DNA from: Glandiceps talaboti
Lineage: Eukaryota > Hemichordata > Enteropneusta > Spengelidae
Length of the DNA: 64,000 bases
Direction of reading: 5' to 3'
Assembly (NCBI RefSeq): GCF_964340395.1
Contig: NC_135568.1
Location: forward strand, 10,624,276-10,688,275
Shown here: piece after piece, positions 12,679 through 49,204 of the stretch
Layout of the letters: the number at the start of each line of letters is the position of its first letter
Position numbering within the stretch: position 1 is the stretch's first letter
The notes under the pieces: generated by a model
The model's database searches: none
Seen by the model: only the letters and a program-made list of their open reading frames with translations
Told to the model about the DNA's origin: nothing
Position numbers and translations under genes: made by a program

Positions 12679-13165
12679 GTATGTATGTATGTATGTATGT
12701 ATGTATGAATGTATGTATGTATGTATGTATGTATGTATGTATGTATGTATGTATGTATGCATGCATGCATGCATGTATGTATGTATGTATGTATGTCTGT
12801 CTGTATGCATGCATGTCTGTATGTATGTATGTATGTATGTATGCATGCATGCATGCCTGCCTGTATGTATGTATGTATGCATGCATGTATGTGTCTGTCT
12901 GTCTGTATGCATGTATGTATGTCTGTATGCATGCCTGCCTGTGTGTCTGTATGTATGCATGCATGTATGTATGTCTGTCTGTATGCATGTATGTATGTCT
13001 GTATGCATGCATGCATGCCTGCCTGTCTGTCTGTATGTATGCATGCATGTATGTATGTCTGTCAGTATGTATGTATGCATGTATACATGTATGTATGCAT
13101 GTATGTATGTATGTATGTATGTACAATGTATGTATGTATGTATGTATGTATGTATGTATGTATGT
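12238..13165. repeat. (ATGT)n satellite with CTGT/ATGC variants, part of a 650-bp tandem duplication
   Basis: Long runs of ATGT with CTGT and ATGC interruptions fill 12,238-12,515 and 12,625-13,165. Each array is followed by the same unique segment of about 105 bp, starting at 12,511 and at 13,161, exactly 650 bp apart. All open frames here, on both strands (Tyr-Ile-His-Thr or Met-Tyr-Val-Cys repeats), are artefacts of the 4-base period. Confidence 0.95.
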
Positions 13166-14340
13166 ACTTACATATGCACGCATCCTTGAATGCACATACA
13201 TATGCACACTTGCATGTACTCTGTTGACAGCATTTGTGTTCTAGCAACACCTGAAAGATCAGTTCTCTCCCCTCTGTTGTCTATGATAAACTATATCTGG
13301 CATACAGCCAACAATTTTATCTTCCCAACACCCACAACATAATCAGTAAACATAGTTCATCACGGTCTTTATTTTCTCATTTCCATAATATACTTGATAA
13401 TATTGACAGCAATAATCACAATATATTTTTCCACACTTTTGCAAAATACATACACACCATATAAATGTGATAAGGCAAAATAATTTTAAAAAATATTGTT
13501 TCCGACAACATGACTTCAGAAAATAGGATAGGTAGAGGTTGGAATTTTTATTTTATTTTAAATTTAACAAAAAAATACTCTGACCACCAGGATATGAATA
13601 AGATACTCGTTAGTCATAATACTTCTGCGGGAGTTTTATAAGGTGTAAAAGAAGTAAATGAAGACAATTGTTACCATTTTACCTTTTTGCATGCATAAAA
13701 CTATGTAGGGTTGGGTGCTTACACTATGGTCAGTCGGGTTATTGGAAACACACAATTTTTTTTATTTGACCCATAGACCTGCCACATACCGTTGGTGGAG
13801 GGTCTATGTTTGGCCTAAGTAGGAAATTATGGCCACAACAAGTTAAGTCATATATCTTCTGAAATAACATACACTTCTAAAGTTCAGTACCTACCAGATA
13901 AGTAGTATTGCAAAAATATACAAAAAGTCAATTCACATGGCAAAAATTCTATTACAGAAGAACTAAAATTAATACATTAATTACTACATTTAATGTATGG
14001 GTATATTTTTTAATCAAAACAGTTATGAGAACATAATTACATAACATTACAAATACGCTTGCATTAATTAGAATAAAGTTTGTCAATCAAGTTACTTTTG
14101 TTCATGTCCAGATTTCGGCAATGTGACTGTTGCCTTTCTCATGGCAAGCTGACAATGATTACTGTTCACCACTAGAGGGCAGTGTGGTGAACAAATTGCA
14201 TTAATTTACATACATACTCGTGGTATTTACGCTGTGTAATAGTAAAAACAGTCTTGCATGCCTGTATGCAAATGAGTGTGTGTGTGTCCAATGACATGCA
14301 CAAAGTATAAAAACAGCTATATATGTTCAAAGTCGTATTT

Positions 14341-14750
14341 GTACTCATTTTTGGCAGATGATGGTCACTGGTAAGTACAAATTAGTCTGGTATTATGACA
14401 GAATCTGATGACATTTAAATGCAAGAGGCATATTTGGGGTATTTGCGCAAGTGTTTGGGCATTCTCTGCAGCCATAGTTTCATTAGTGTCGCGAGTCCAG
14501 CAGAAAACACTGCAAGCACGATTGCAAATACACAAAGTATCCACACTGTAACTCATGTACGTAGCATGGGATATTGTTATTATTACACGTTTACCCAAAA
14601 CAGCAATATTTCATCAAACTCATTTGCATACCATTTGCATACAAGTACACAATACTGTTTTCGGTTTCACACTGCAGTACAAATACCACTAGTAAGTGCA
14701 TGCAATGGTGTGAGTAATCAATGTTACATATTTTATTTACCGTAATACAT
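14341..14750. repeat. Dispersed repeat family C, copy 1
   Basis: This matches 36,140-36,570 in the same orientation. Shared blocks include GCAGAAAACACTGCA, a GCAC-A-TGCAA motif, TGTTATTATTAC and GCATGCAAT followed by GAGTAATCA or CAAGTAATCA. There is no coding capacity. Confidence 0.5.
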
Positions 14751-15189
14751 GTATTGTACCTAGATCCATGGTTGTTGCTATTTCTGTATGTGTACTCTTT
14801 CAGAGATTTCGTTGAGTAAATTTGTCCCTATTTTACATACACTGATTCAACTTACTTTAAAAATGTTGATAGTAAAAAAAAGATGGCAGTGACATAGACC
14901 GTTTACTTTTACTTTAAAATAAACCATGTTCTGTCAGTAGTCCACTGGATTCTTGCCATGTTGCCCTCAAAATTTAAGCACCTCACACTAAAAATAACAT
15001 CGTACAAAAGCAAATTAACTCCTAGGATTATTATGCTTACGGTAATTCAATTTGTGATATATTGTTTATAAAACACAAACAAAACAACAAATAACAGACA
15101 ATTAAATTTTATGTACATTTTCAATAAAAAAGATGACTAGAATTTGCAAAGAATTGATTTTGTTTTCTTGGTAATTCTACCTGAAAGTA

Positions 15190-15549
15190 TTAAAGTGACC
15201 ATATGGATAAGGATTGGGATATTTATTTTGGATTTTTAATTTATAAAACAATTTTATCATGGCTTCCTTCTCAACAAATGAATGTACATAACATTGACAA
15301 AGTCTGTTTTTAAAACTCAATACACTGCAAAAAAGCTATTAAAAAAATGTGTAAAAAGTCTGCTATTGTACGTAAAAAAATAAACATTTTACACATTGAT
15401 TGATCTTTAGCAATTTATTGAGTTACAAACAAGGACTTGGCATTATGTCATTTCACATTGATATTTCAAGTAGGACACCATGATAAAATTGTTTTTTATA
15501 TTAAAAATCCAAAATAAAGACCAAATCCTCATCCATATGGCCACTTTAA
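15190..15549. repeat. Fold-back MITE family A, copy 1 (about 360 bp)
   Basis: The element begins TTAAAGTGACCATATGGAT and ends ATCCATATGGCCACTTTAA, so its ends are inverted repeats. The symmetry extends far inward: ACAATTTTATCATGG on the left pairs with CCATGATAAAATTGT on the right. A second copy at 52,158-52,523 has the same length and order. It has no coding capacity. This is typical of a non-autonomous DNA transposon. Confidence 0.85.
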
Positions 15550-16348
15550 ACTTCTACAGAATTTAGGAGATGGCAGTAGAACTTGAATGATTTGATCAGA
15601 GTTACAGCAATGGCAAGCAAAGTGTGGCATTTGTTTGGTATACATACACAAATTTTATGTCTACATCAACACACACCTTAGTGAGTTCCTTATGTCTTTG
15701 ATGTCACACACAGCATCACATCAGGCAAAAAAATTTCCACCCTTTAGATACTTAGTAATTGTTGTTGATAGCATCTTTGTTTTCATAGCTTCATCATTCC
15801 ACTTGAAGTAACTGAAACCATGAATTAATACATGATAAATTATCTACCTGATGACTAAATAAGACACTTACATGTTACTGCCAAGTTTGTCATCTCCCAG
15901 AACATCTCAGAGGGTGAATATTATTGTCTAATGTATGAAATAATGTTGTGTAGTCAACACCACAGACATCAGAAACTCAATACGATGCTTTCTACAGTCA
16001 ACAATATTCATTGACTGATTTTTAAAAAAAGAAATTTACACTGGGAATTGTTCCCAGTAATTTTCTTTTTTATGCAGACAAATACACACTGTCAGATAAA
16101 CACAACCACACATTTCTACACAAGTCCATTCAGGTGTTGGGACTACGTGACCGGGCTATGCTGTACGCTCCATATCACATCACTGTGGAAATGTCAGGGG
16201 TTCCCAGTCAGTCCACATGCTATCCCAGAGTCTTCCAGGTCCGGCAATATAGCACCCGCAAGCTCCATGTGATTCCTTCATTTATGTAGATATAAGTTGG
16301 TAAATGCTTACCATTGCTGTACCAACAATGCAAAATAGTGACTTGAAA

Positions 16349-39927
<23,579 letters not shown>

Positions 39928-39931
39928 CTAA

Positions 39932-41207
39932 TCTGTTCAGGGTCAAAGAAATTAACATAAAATAAATTATACTATCATAAATTATGTAATTTACAACATA
40001 TGGAATATTTTAAGTTATCTATTTTGCATATCTGACAGCAATTTATGAATTATATATTATTCCCCAATAATTTGTCTTCATTCAGGTAAATATGAGTGAG
40101 ATAAGGAGCCTTGTCACTATGAGTCGCTAGACGGGTAGACACAAACCCCTTAGGTCATGAGTATTTTCTGCCTGAATGCAAAGAAAAGCGTTGGGACAAA
40201 TCTGGAAAAATACTGGTGATTTGGAATGTTTTGCCTGAAATTCTGAGCACAAATAGAATCAGTGACAAAGACACAGGTTGTCAAGACTTACAATGACCAG
40301 GGTATATAGTCCATATTTTCTGTTCAAAGATAATAACTTGGCATGTGCATGGACATTGGTATAATGCTTTTTTATATATAAATTCATTACAACCCATAAC
40401 ACCAAAGTACAGTGATTCCTCTGTGAGCCACAGTGACTTGTGTATAGATTCCTGCATGCAGAAGGGGTAGATTGGAGATCAATTCTGACAATGACCATGT
40501 CCTGACTTGCTTTGTTTGCAGTAATATGTGATTGTTTATAATGATCATACAACTTACTTACAAGTATAAAATCACACTATTTGAATTGCTTTACACTACT
40601 GAGTACTAACACTATTTACAGATTGATTACTCTAACACACTATTGGGCTCACAATCAAACAAATGAAACAGTATAACTTTCACACTTGATATGCTATCAA
40701 CGATTGTGACAGTTAGGCAGTTAGATGTAGATCATTAGTACTTGAGTGTTATAGCTTGTAAATGGTGTGAAAATGGTGTGTTAACATGACAATTGTTGAC
40801 AAAGGGGTCTCTGTTTTCTGGAGGTTAACTGTACTGAAGTCTATAGTTAACTTGTCAGCATTCTAACATCAGCAAGACATAGTGTCAGCAGATCCCCCCC
40901 CCCCTCCCCATCAGCATTGTGACATTCAAATCAAAGTTACAAACGACCAGGTCATCCCCCTCCCGGCTCCCCCATGTCTCCAGCCACAATTTGTTCTAGC
41001 TAGGACATACAGTGATACACATGTAAAAATAGTAAGTTGGTTGAATTAAAATGCATTGTTTTGTATTTTTCATTGCTTTAGCTTTACTAAAATCGAGAGC
41101 TGAAGTTGGATATTCATAAAATTCTAAGCAACTGGACCTTGTCTCAAAGGCAAACTTTCCACAAAATTTCTCCTAAATTTGTTAATGAAATTTTAGATAT
41201 TTTGCTA

Positions 41208-41245
<38 letters not shown>

Positions 41246-41414
41246 GGACGGACGGACGGACGGACGGACGAACTGTCAAACAGACAAATGCCAAACGGGA
41301 TGGAGAGAAAAAAAATATTCGATGGTTATCCTTGACAAGCGATAGCGATCGTTAATAAAATGTAGGTTCACACATACACAAACTTACTGAAAAATATGAC
41401 AGCCACACGTTACC
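39932..41414 (-). promoter_or_regulatory. ULK4: Probable 5' UTR intron and non-coding first exon boundary of ULK4
   Basis: A 3' splice site (CTGAACAG) places the start of the first coding exon at 39,932, 29 bases before the ATG at 39,903. A good donor (AAGATAG then GTAACG) lies at 41,413 in the same orientation. An untranslated exon therefore probably occupies DNA just above 41,414, with the promoter beyond it. This is inference from splice-site patterns. Confidence 0.4.
41210..41272. repeat. (CAGA)n-(CGGA)n microsatellite
   Basis: Seven or more CAGA units followed by six or more CGGA units. Confidence 0.95.
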
Positions 41415-42027
41415 TATCTTGAGCAGCAATCGAGAACACGTTCAAGTTAATATGATGACGGGATCTCCATCATTTTCGTTGTTTACAATGTACACGTTCA
41501 GTCGATCGCTTCGCTGTTCTACCTCTTCACGATAACATAAACAGGTGCAAAATCCCTCAAATTTCCCCAGACAGAATATCGATCAACTTCAGTCTTGAAG
41601 GTGTTCAGAAAATGTGCCAAGTACCAACGAAATCTTGCAATTTCATTTTCAAACAAGACACTACCTGTTCAACCTGCTCTGACATGCAACAGAGGAGTAA
41701 AGAAATCGAACAAACGTACGCCACTAAACGCAACCATTTTGAAGGGTACCAGATTCCAAATGGATGGGGTCTATTTATTTTTAACGTGATAAGCGTGGTC
41801 AAGCTGTTTACTTTATTGAACTTTTTCTCTAAATTACATTTATACATCCATTTAGTAACAATTTGATTCCCTACGCTTGAAAATGGTGGTCTAATGGAAG
41901 GGCATCAAGAAAGCGCACACTATAGTACCTGGCAAAATGGTTCCTTCCAACAAGGGCAATCCCTGGAATTCCCTAGTCAAAATAGGCACAGCCAGTTAGT
42001 GAGTATTCTGACAAACATCTATATAAC

Positions 42028-42058
42028 CATAGACAATAGAGTCTCTCTATTGTCTATG
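42028..42058. repeat. Perfect hairpin, 14-bp stem
   Basis: CATAGACAATAGAG and CTCTATTGTCTATG flank a 3-base loop. It lies in the ULK4 to phosphatase-like intergenic region. Nothing else was recognised in 41,880-43,130. Confidence 0.8.
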
Positions 42059-43131
42059 ATATAACAGACACTAGCTATGTACGGTAACTTGTGAGCTAAA
42101 GTTAATTCATGGATGTCGCTGTAAAAACCATCGTTTACTTTACTTACTGGGGACGATATTTCATCAAATCTAAAACTCATGAACTAATTACGTAATGTAC
42201 TAGGAGAGCTCCATAGCTGCAATTTTTTTTTTTATCGTTCCTGACATTGTATTCAATTATTTCTATATGCAATCAAAAAGAGTGACAAACAGCTAATAAA
42301 CAGAAAATGACGTCAATATTGTGCAGAATCAGTTTGCAGGCATTGTAATCAATTCGACCCTATTTTCGTCATAGAACGAACTGTTAATAATGATACTGAA
42401 TATCCGTTGCTACTAACCAATCATAAAACTAATGACAGAGTTACTTTTGCAAGGCATGGAGCTGACAAAAATGACGAAAAACGTGAAAAAGTTGCGATAT
42501 CATTAGCCATTTTATTTAGAAGTATGAAATTGCGCCATCTGGTATATTACTTCAGGAACGTGCAACTTGTTTTATAATACATATACTTGATCGTTGAATT
42601 GATTTTTCGTTTATTTGTTTGTTCATATGTTCGTCCATCCTTTTACGGTTACATGCTGAGCTATTTACACCAAGACATTTGCAATATACGATATTTGTTT
42701 GCTTTATACTTATTGTTACAAAATTTCTTGTGACGCATGATTCAGATACACGTTTAGTCTAGTTCCTATACAGTATCGTTACCATGGTTACGATTTATAC
42801 CTTCACTCACAGACTGTGGTTAGACACCACAGTTGGCATCACTTCATGTAAGATATTAGATAAGTTATTCATTATATTGCCCTAGACTTTCCCAATCCCA
42901 GGATGTAATGTAGTCTGAATTATATGGGTTGTTATTCTATTACAGTTTACTGAGGATAGAATTGTTTACTAATAGTTTTGCTTCACGAAGTCGAAATAAA
43001 TTAACGTTATTGTGGGCATGCTGTTATCATAATCTGACTGAAATCTGATCTTGGAAGAGAATAGATTCGAATTCGTTTCATTTACCGTATTTCATGTCCA
43101 GTCACATAGGTTGTGATTTTTACGAAAAACA

Positions 43132-43138
<7 letters not shown>

Positions 43139-43184
<46 letters not shown>

Positions 43185-43203
43185 TGACATGAGCAGCAGC
43201 AGC

Positions 43204-43250
<47 letters not shown>
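43139..43250. repeat. (ACG)n-(AGC)n-(AAC)n trinucleotide repeat
   Basis: About 15 ACG triplets, a short AGC tract and about 16 AAC triplets, roughly 500 bp upstream of the phosphatase-like gene. Confidence 0.95.
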
Positions 43251-43748
43251 ACATATAAACACTGACAAGCATACCATAACAGATATGAACGATTTGGGGA
43301 GGGGAATGGTTATATATATGCTAAGTCATCTACTGTCCCTTTGTTTACGCCGGAACAGTGGTCCGATAAATAACTTTGCTGACGGGTCACGTGACCCACA
43401 TTATGAGGACTTGCGTACGTGCCTGGACACCCTAAACCATAGATTATAAATAAAGGTGTGCTTTACGTCACATATTATATTATGATATGGATCATACAAT
43501 ATTACAAGTTACTGTTTCATTCAGTATATGCTTTTTACCAATTTAATAATTTTTGTGACAGGTTAATTGTCTATGCTTATTCGACATTGTTTTGTTTTGT
43601 TTTGACCCCCGACCCCAACCAGGGTGGTTTGTACCACAGTTTGCAACCAGACAAGGTCGTGACTGTACGCATGAAGATAAAAGGTCGTAGATGCTTCGTA
43701 AAACAGACAGCAGACTTCAGTAATTTATCGCTATAATTTCGTGACAAT

Positions 43749-46700
43749 ATGATGCTGACGAACAAATTTGTCTTTTTTGGTGCGATGGTCATTGCGATTG
43801 TTGCGGTGTCCATGATATCGGCACAGTTTTCCTCGCCAGTTTACCCGACTAAAATATGGTGGACGAAGCGTGTAACACGCGAGTTTTACACAGCCGGGCG
43901 ATTATCATCCCGTCAGATGAAATATGCAGCGGAGACAGGCTTCAAGTCGATCGTTTCTCTTATAAATACCGATGCACCGGGTCGGTTTGGTGAAGAATAT
44001 TTGCCAGACACAGGAGAAGCCAGACACTTGGCAGAACAGGTATTACGTGTCAAATTCTATGCAACACCAAGTGACCTTAATTGGTGGACGGTTGATGCCC
44101 TTGAAGAATTTAGTGCAGTAACTAAAGGGCTACCCAAACCAATTCTAGTTTTCTGTAACGATACCTATGTTTCAACTCTCGCTGTCTTAATTCACGTTTC
44201 AAAAACGGAAACACCATCAGGAAAAGACGCTGCGAATTACATTTTCAGACTTGGCAGGGCAATGGGACACGAGTATGAAACGGACGATCGGGTCACGTCA
44301 TTGGTTTCTACCATCACAGGACAAAGGTTGGATGAGAAAGCTGCCGAACCATCAGGTGACTTACCTGATTGGAAAAAGTATTGGCCAGCTAAGTATGTTT
44401 CATCAACTTTCTTCGATGCAGGGCAAATCTGGAGAAGTCATATTCCACGTATTAAAGAAGCCGGCTTTAAAGCAGTTGTTAATATGCGGAAAGGTTTAAC
44501 TATGCCAAATTCCGCCCCTTCTCAAGAAGAGGTTACTTTAATCAATGTCCAAGATGACACAGGATCCTATGCCAAGGGAGGAAGGCAGTTTATACTGCGA
44601 TTATTGGAAACACAAAAAGATCCAAATAAAACGACAGATTACATCTACCCGGGATCACCATGGACAGTTGAACTTCAAAACGATGAAGAATTTGGTGACA
44701 AGGTTGGATACAACGTGAATCTAGAAAAAGTTGAGGTCGAGAAAGCGGGTTTAAAATATTATCACATTCCAGCTCGTAAGTATATAATTTGCTTTGGTGA
44801 AAAAAGTCTTAGGTTTGAATTTTTTCTAGATTTACATCAAACAGCTACACATGATGATTCAGCGGAGGTCACCATGACCTAAATAAATGCAGACATTTAA
44901 GAACATATTCTTCTCTGCAATATACGAAATTGGACATTATTCCCTATTGCCACCATAATTGATTACGCCAACTGCAGGTTGAAGCTAACATTCCCCTTTT
45001 ATTACCTTGTATGCAATATGTATATAAACACGTACCTAAAAAAAAAAAGTTGTAAAGAATTTCATTCCTTTATATTATGTCACCATGGACATGTTTCAGT
45101 TCGAGACAAGTCTTGAGACCAGCTGTCAAGGGTCAGATCAAACTGATATTTGATCAGTACTAGTGTCTAGTCAATAATCTCTGTCCTACGTGTCGCAGTC
45201 TCAAGTACCCAAACACACACGTGATCACATCAAAAAACTTGTCGCTAAATCAAATATACACCATACTCTCGGCCAACGTTTCTTGCCAAAATAAAAACAT
45301 GAAAAATATATCTTAGGAAAATTATGTTCTCGGGACTGGGATGCGTCTTAGTTTTGTTTACGAATTGTGACAGATTATGTGCATTTTAACAATGAATATT
45401 TTAAGCTAGCTATATGTCTTCTGCCATGTTTGCATTGATAGTGACAAAACTCGATTAAAATTCTTCTATTAAAGTTCAAAATTGTTGTCATCAGTTCAAA
45501 TTGATCGCTTGACTTTGTATGACATGCAGAAGTTGCCGACCACAGGGATACGTATTATTACTCAGGTTATTGTTTCGTAAGCAAAATATCACACTATATA
45601 TTCCTGCTACTACAAATGTATCAATACACGCTCTTTACAAGAAGATAACAAAACGTTCTTTCCATAAAGGTAGGGGAAATACATGTATATTCAAGTCAAA
45701 ACGTTTTTATATTTAGCCTGTAGACAAATAAGGAAAAGAACAATTAAGGAAATACTATTCGCCCCTAAGCCGCCCACGGCAACAGTAACCATTCTTGGTA
45801 CGCCTCCTAGTTTGTCAGACGAATTATCACAGACTGTCTGTGTTGTAACAGAGACATGTAACTAAAAATAACCGCATTTGTGTAAATAAATCAAAATTTC
45901 ACATTTCACAGCTGTTCCGTGTGCCCAAGGCTGCCTTGACATATTTCATGCCAACAAAGAAAGATTGATGGAGATAGCAAAACAGCATGGACCTGTATTG
46001 ATGCACTGTACCCTGGGATATCGTACTGGTATGTTGGTTTCGTCACTCATGTCACGTGATTTACTCCTAAATTAACTAACTTTAGAGTTCACTTAACCTC
46101 GAAAGTAAAAACAAAAACCATGTAAAGCAATTGAAGCTTTAACTAGACTACCAGAAGACTATCTATATGTAACAAATAAAATACATTTACGATCAAAGGA
46201 GGTGATTTTGAAAGTTTAGGTTGTTGTGTTACTCGATAGATAACAGCATGTTTACTGCTGACAACAGCATGATCGTTATTGTGGGAAGTTTCAAAAGTTG
46301 AATGAACGTATACAAACCTCTCGTCTGTGAGGTACGCCGTGACAGGGCGCCCTCACACATAAGTCAAACCGGTGAGGGCGGAACGGCACGACGTGTCTTA
46401 CAGTCTAACAAAAGTCTCTCTTCAATCTTAATCCTGCCGGTGGCGATGTCTGAGCAATAAAAGTGCTCTTGGCTTGCGAGTAAAACAACAATCTCGTCTG
46501 GCGACGTGAGTCGAGTCGGGTCACTAAATGTACGTAGTACACGATGTACGTCTTTATGTACGCACAACAATCTTCTGACGAACACTCCCTGTTCTAGCTA
46601 CAGTAACACCGTCACATACACGACACTACAATTTTCCCCACGGATTTTCATGCATATATAATTTCAGGAAATAACAACAACACAGTATTATTATTGTTTT

Positions 46701-46896
46701 TTTTTGTTTTTTTACATATATTATTGCAGGTTTCTTTTCACTTTTAATGGAGGCATATACGTCATGCAGGGACTTTGATTGGTTGGTTGATCAGGCTCAC
46801 GTGATTGGTTACGATTTTGATCCTGAAAGTACTCCATTTGACTATGCCGCATTAAAGGAAGCCGTGGCTTCACCAAGACCCCATTGTCCGCTATAA
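43749..46896 (+). CDS. Secreted or membrane-anchored protein with two DUF442-like (phosphatase-like) domains
   Basis: Three exons, 43749-44775, 45912-46028 and 46730-46896, join in phase with GT-AG borders into 436 residues. Residues 7-26 are hydrophobic (signal peptide or anchor). Two copies of a phosphatase-like fold of the DUF442 type follow. Domain 1 (about 45-165) has FYTAGRLSSRQMKYAAETGF and a loop with Cys136 (VFCNDTYVS), but the expected Arg is Val141. Domain 2 (about 215-400) has FFDAGQIWRSHIPRIKEAGF and the loop HCTLGYRTG with Cys375 and Arg380, matching the CX4R spacing of DUF442 proteins. Domain 2 could be catalytic, domain 1 is probably not. Substrate is unknown. Exon 3 ends at TAA 46894-46896, and a weak poly(A) signal ATTAAA follows at 46916. 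The single-exon reading that runs to 44882 is intron read-through. Confidence 0.88.
44776..46729. other. Introns 1 and 2 of the phosphatase-like gene
   Basis: No gene is recognised inside. A GC-richer stretch at 46,320-46,600 (open on the minus strand for 73 codons) is probably a repeat: it contains CTCTTGGCTTGCGAGTA, close to CTCTGGCTTGCGAGAAT in family E at 63,760. Confidence 0.35.
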
Positions 46897-46954
46897 ACAT
46901 ATCGAACTACATAGTATTAAACAACAGTTTGTATGGTGCGAAGGGATGTAATTT

Positions 46955-46993
46955 TTTTTGATTTTTTTTTTTTTTTTTTTTTGGGGGGGGGTG

Positions 46994-47061
<68 letters not shown>

Positions 47062-47110
47062 GTTGGTTGGTTGGTTGGTTGGTTGGTTGGTTGGTTGGTT
47101 GGTTGGTTGG
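46955..47110. repeat. Poly(T), (GT)n and (GGTT)n tracts
   Basis: A T tract and G tract are followed by about 28 GT and about 13 GGTT units, just downstream of the phosphatase-like gene. Confidence 0.95.
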
Positions 47111-47865
47111 AAATAGCACGGTAAGGTTTATTGCAGGGTATAGTTATCTTTGGTATGGGTTGTATGGAATAATGTGGTCTTGAATTGTGGCTAAGTAAAA
47201 TGATCTTCTACGTTATGTCTAGAGGGATTGTCAACAACATAGATTTCAGTCAACACCAGCAGATATTAAGATAAACTTTCCTACAACAAAAAGTCAGAAT
47301 TCTGATTTCTCTCATAAACTTGTTGAACGTTAGGCTTAATTACCCTTTGAGGTTTTGTCAATACTATCCGCCGAACTAGAGTAATACTATTTTTCATTGT
47401 GTCAGTAGAAATGATTGTCTATACTTCAATTGTTGCAGAATCGTACTTTATTGTAGTTTGGATATTTCGTCATGGAAGCACTCGTGAGGATAAGTTGTCT
47501 TGGACGAGTCGATGTACTGATATTTGGGTAAATGATGAATTCGAAGTCAATGGATTAGCGTAGACCTTTCGAGTGTGCTCTCTCCGTTTGTGGAGATCCA
47601 GAGGACACCATAGAGTTGAAATACAGCACGAAGGTTTGTGGAAAGGACATAAATCCATGCACCAACGCTCTCTAGGCTAGGAATGTGTACTGAATATATT
47701 TTAACAACAAGAACATTGAAATCCAGTAACATGAGTAAGGATGCAGACTATCGGTCAGAGTATCACACATACGACCACAAGGGGGCGGGCTTCCACTCCG
47801 TGGAAACGGATCTGGGCGAACAAGGCTGTGCTATACAATATTGATAAGTCAAGATGATCTTTGAC

Positions 47866-47868
<3 letters not shown>

Positions 47869-47941
<73 letters not shown>
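47869..47941. repeat. (TA)n microsatellite
   Basis: About 35 TA dinucleotides. No gene is recognised in 47,110-48,840. Confidence 0.97.
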
Positions 47942-47943
<2 letters not shown>

Positions 47944-48079
47944 CATGGTCTATTTTTATAATAGATTGTAGAATGACGTCATTCCTTGTATAACATTTTT
48001 TTATAAACATAGAATGTTTGTGGGTTTTTACGATAATTTAGATATTACAATAAAAGGGAGTGGGATGATAATATATATA

Positions 48080-48250
48080 TATGCTTATATTTGATGCTTG
48101 CGCATTGCCAATGACTTTGTCTCAACGTCGTAAACCATGCACAGGCCTTTTTACGACACTGTCCAAAACGTACCCGCAAAGAGGTTTATTTCGTTGCTTC
48201 AACAGAAATATGTGCTCTGGATTGCGCGAATGAGAATTCTGAGTCTCACT
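48080..48250. repeat. Dispersed repeat family E, copy 1
   Basis: Shares CGTCGTAAACCA, CACTGTCCAAAACG and a GAAATATGTGCTCTGG block with 63,670-63,790, in the same order and orientation. Confidence 0.55.
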
Positions 48251-48329
48251 GTTCCATTACTGAACTTTAATATATGAAGTCCTAACTAGTCTTCTCTCAG
48301 TGCTGGTTGATGGTTCATGAAACGTCACA

Positions 48330-48610
48330 TCTCAAGTTATCAATTGACTATTAAACCTGCACTAGCTGTAACTGGAGTATTATATTTCGATCAGTGAAAT
48401 ATGTTCATTGAAAATTGTTAAATTACCATATAGACATTGCACATTTGGTACAGTTGTAAAAATCACGATCGCGTTTGAGGAGCTGATTTTGGGGTTCGGA
48501 CCCAAAAATTCATTTGATTGGATTTATTGTACCGTATTATGTGTACAAATACACAAATACATTTACCCACAAGTGATAATAGTACTGTTCAGGGTGTATG
48601 GTATTACGAG
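48330..48610. repeat. Dispersed repeat family D, copy 2
   Basis: Diverged partner of 4,225-4,530. It is followed at 48,723-48,751 by a 12-bp-stem hairpin (AGACCACTATAT ... ATATAGTGGTCT). Confidence 0.6.
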
Positions 48611-48843
48611 TACTACTACGTCATCACATCCCAGCTAGTGCTAATATTTCCACATCGTTTACTCCTTTACCCCCTGTTAAAATTCAATGTGATTTTAATT
48701 TTCATTCCCATAGTCGAATCTTAGACCACTATATCATGCATATAGTGGTCTGAGGTTTAAAAATTAATTCACCGTAGGCGAATATTGTAGGCGAATAAGT
48801 GTGACTGGTCGCCGCTGATGGCGCTCTTGAAAAGCTCTTGGGC

Positions 48844-49204
48844 GTTCCTAGCAACAGCGCCATTTTCATCGTGGTTGATCTTTTTCATGTAATGTTGCTC
48901 AACCGTGCAGACAAACACTTCTGAAAGTTAAACAGTCTTACAGTGGAGGAGACGGTGGCAATTACTCATAGCAGACACTTGTACCACATTGTTTACAAAG
49001 AGTGTAAGACATCGATGTCTTAACGTCGCCTGTTGCCAAGTAGCGATTGTGAGGCGTGAACACTGTGACGAGACAGGTGCATCGGCAGTAATAATAACAA
49101 CACTGCAGAACAGAGTGTCTTGCGCCGAAGTGACACTTTTTTTAGCAACGGTACATAGTTACACCGTTTCGTAGCTATTGGATCACTTGGTTAAAGTTAA
49201 CGAC
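48844..49204 (+). promoter_or_regulatory. Upstream region of the 110-residue gene, with X-box-like half-sites
   Basis: GTTCCTAGCAAC at 48844-48855 is an imperfect inverted pair resembling the RFX X-box (consensus about GTNRCC-N0-3-RGYAAC). Further half-sites are GTTGCC near 49031 and TAGCAAC near 49144. No TATA box is clear. RFX control is only a suggestion. Confidence 0.2.

Larger units (their letters stand above)
13281..16348. other. Intergenic region downstream of ULK4
   Basis: No gene is recognised. It holds repeat family C, one family A MITE and AT-rich DNA. A short inverted motif near 13,770-13,815 includes GGTGGAGGGTCTATG, also present at 61,832. The 3' UTR of ULK4 must extend leftwards from 16,349, but I could not fix its end. 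Confidence 0.4.

Noticed and set aside
12079-13250. Many long open frames on both strands
   Set aside because: They arise because a 4-base repeat without stops is open in several frames.
44776-44882. Extension of the phosphatase-like protein into the intron
   Set aside because: A GTAAGT donor at 44,776 and in-phase downstream exons that restore the catalytic loop show that this is intron read-through.
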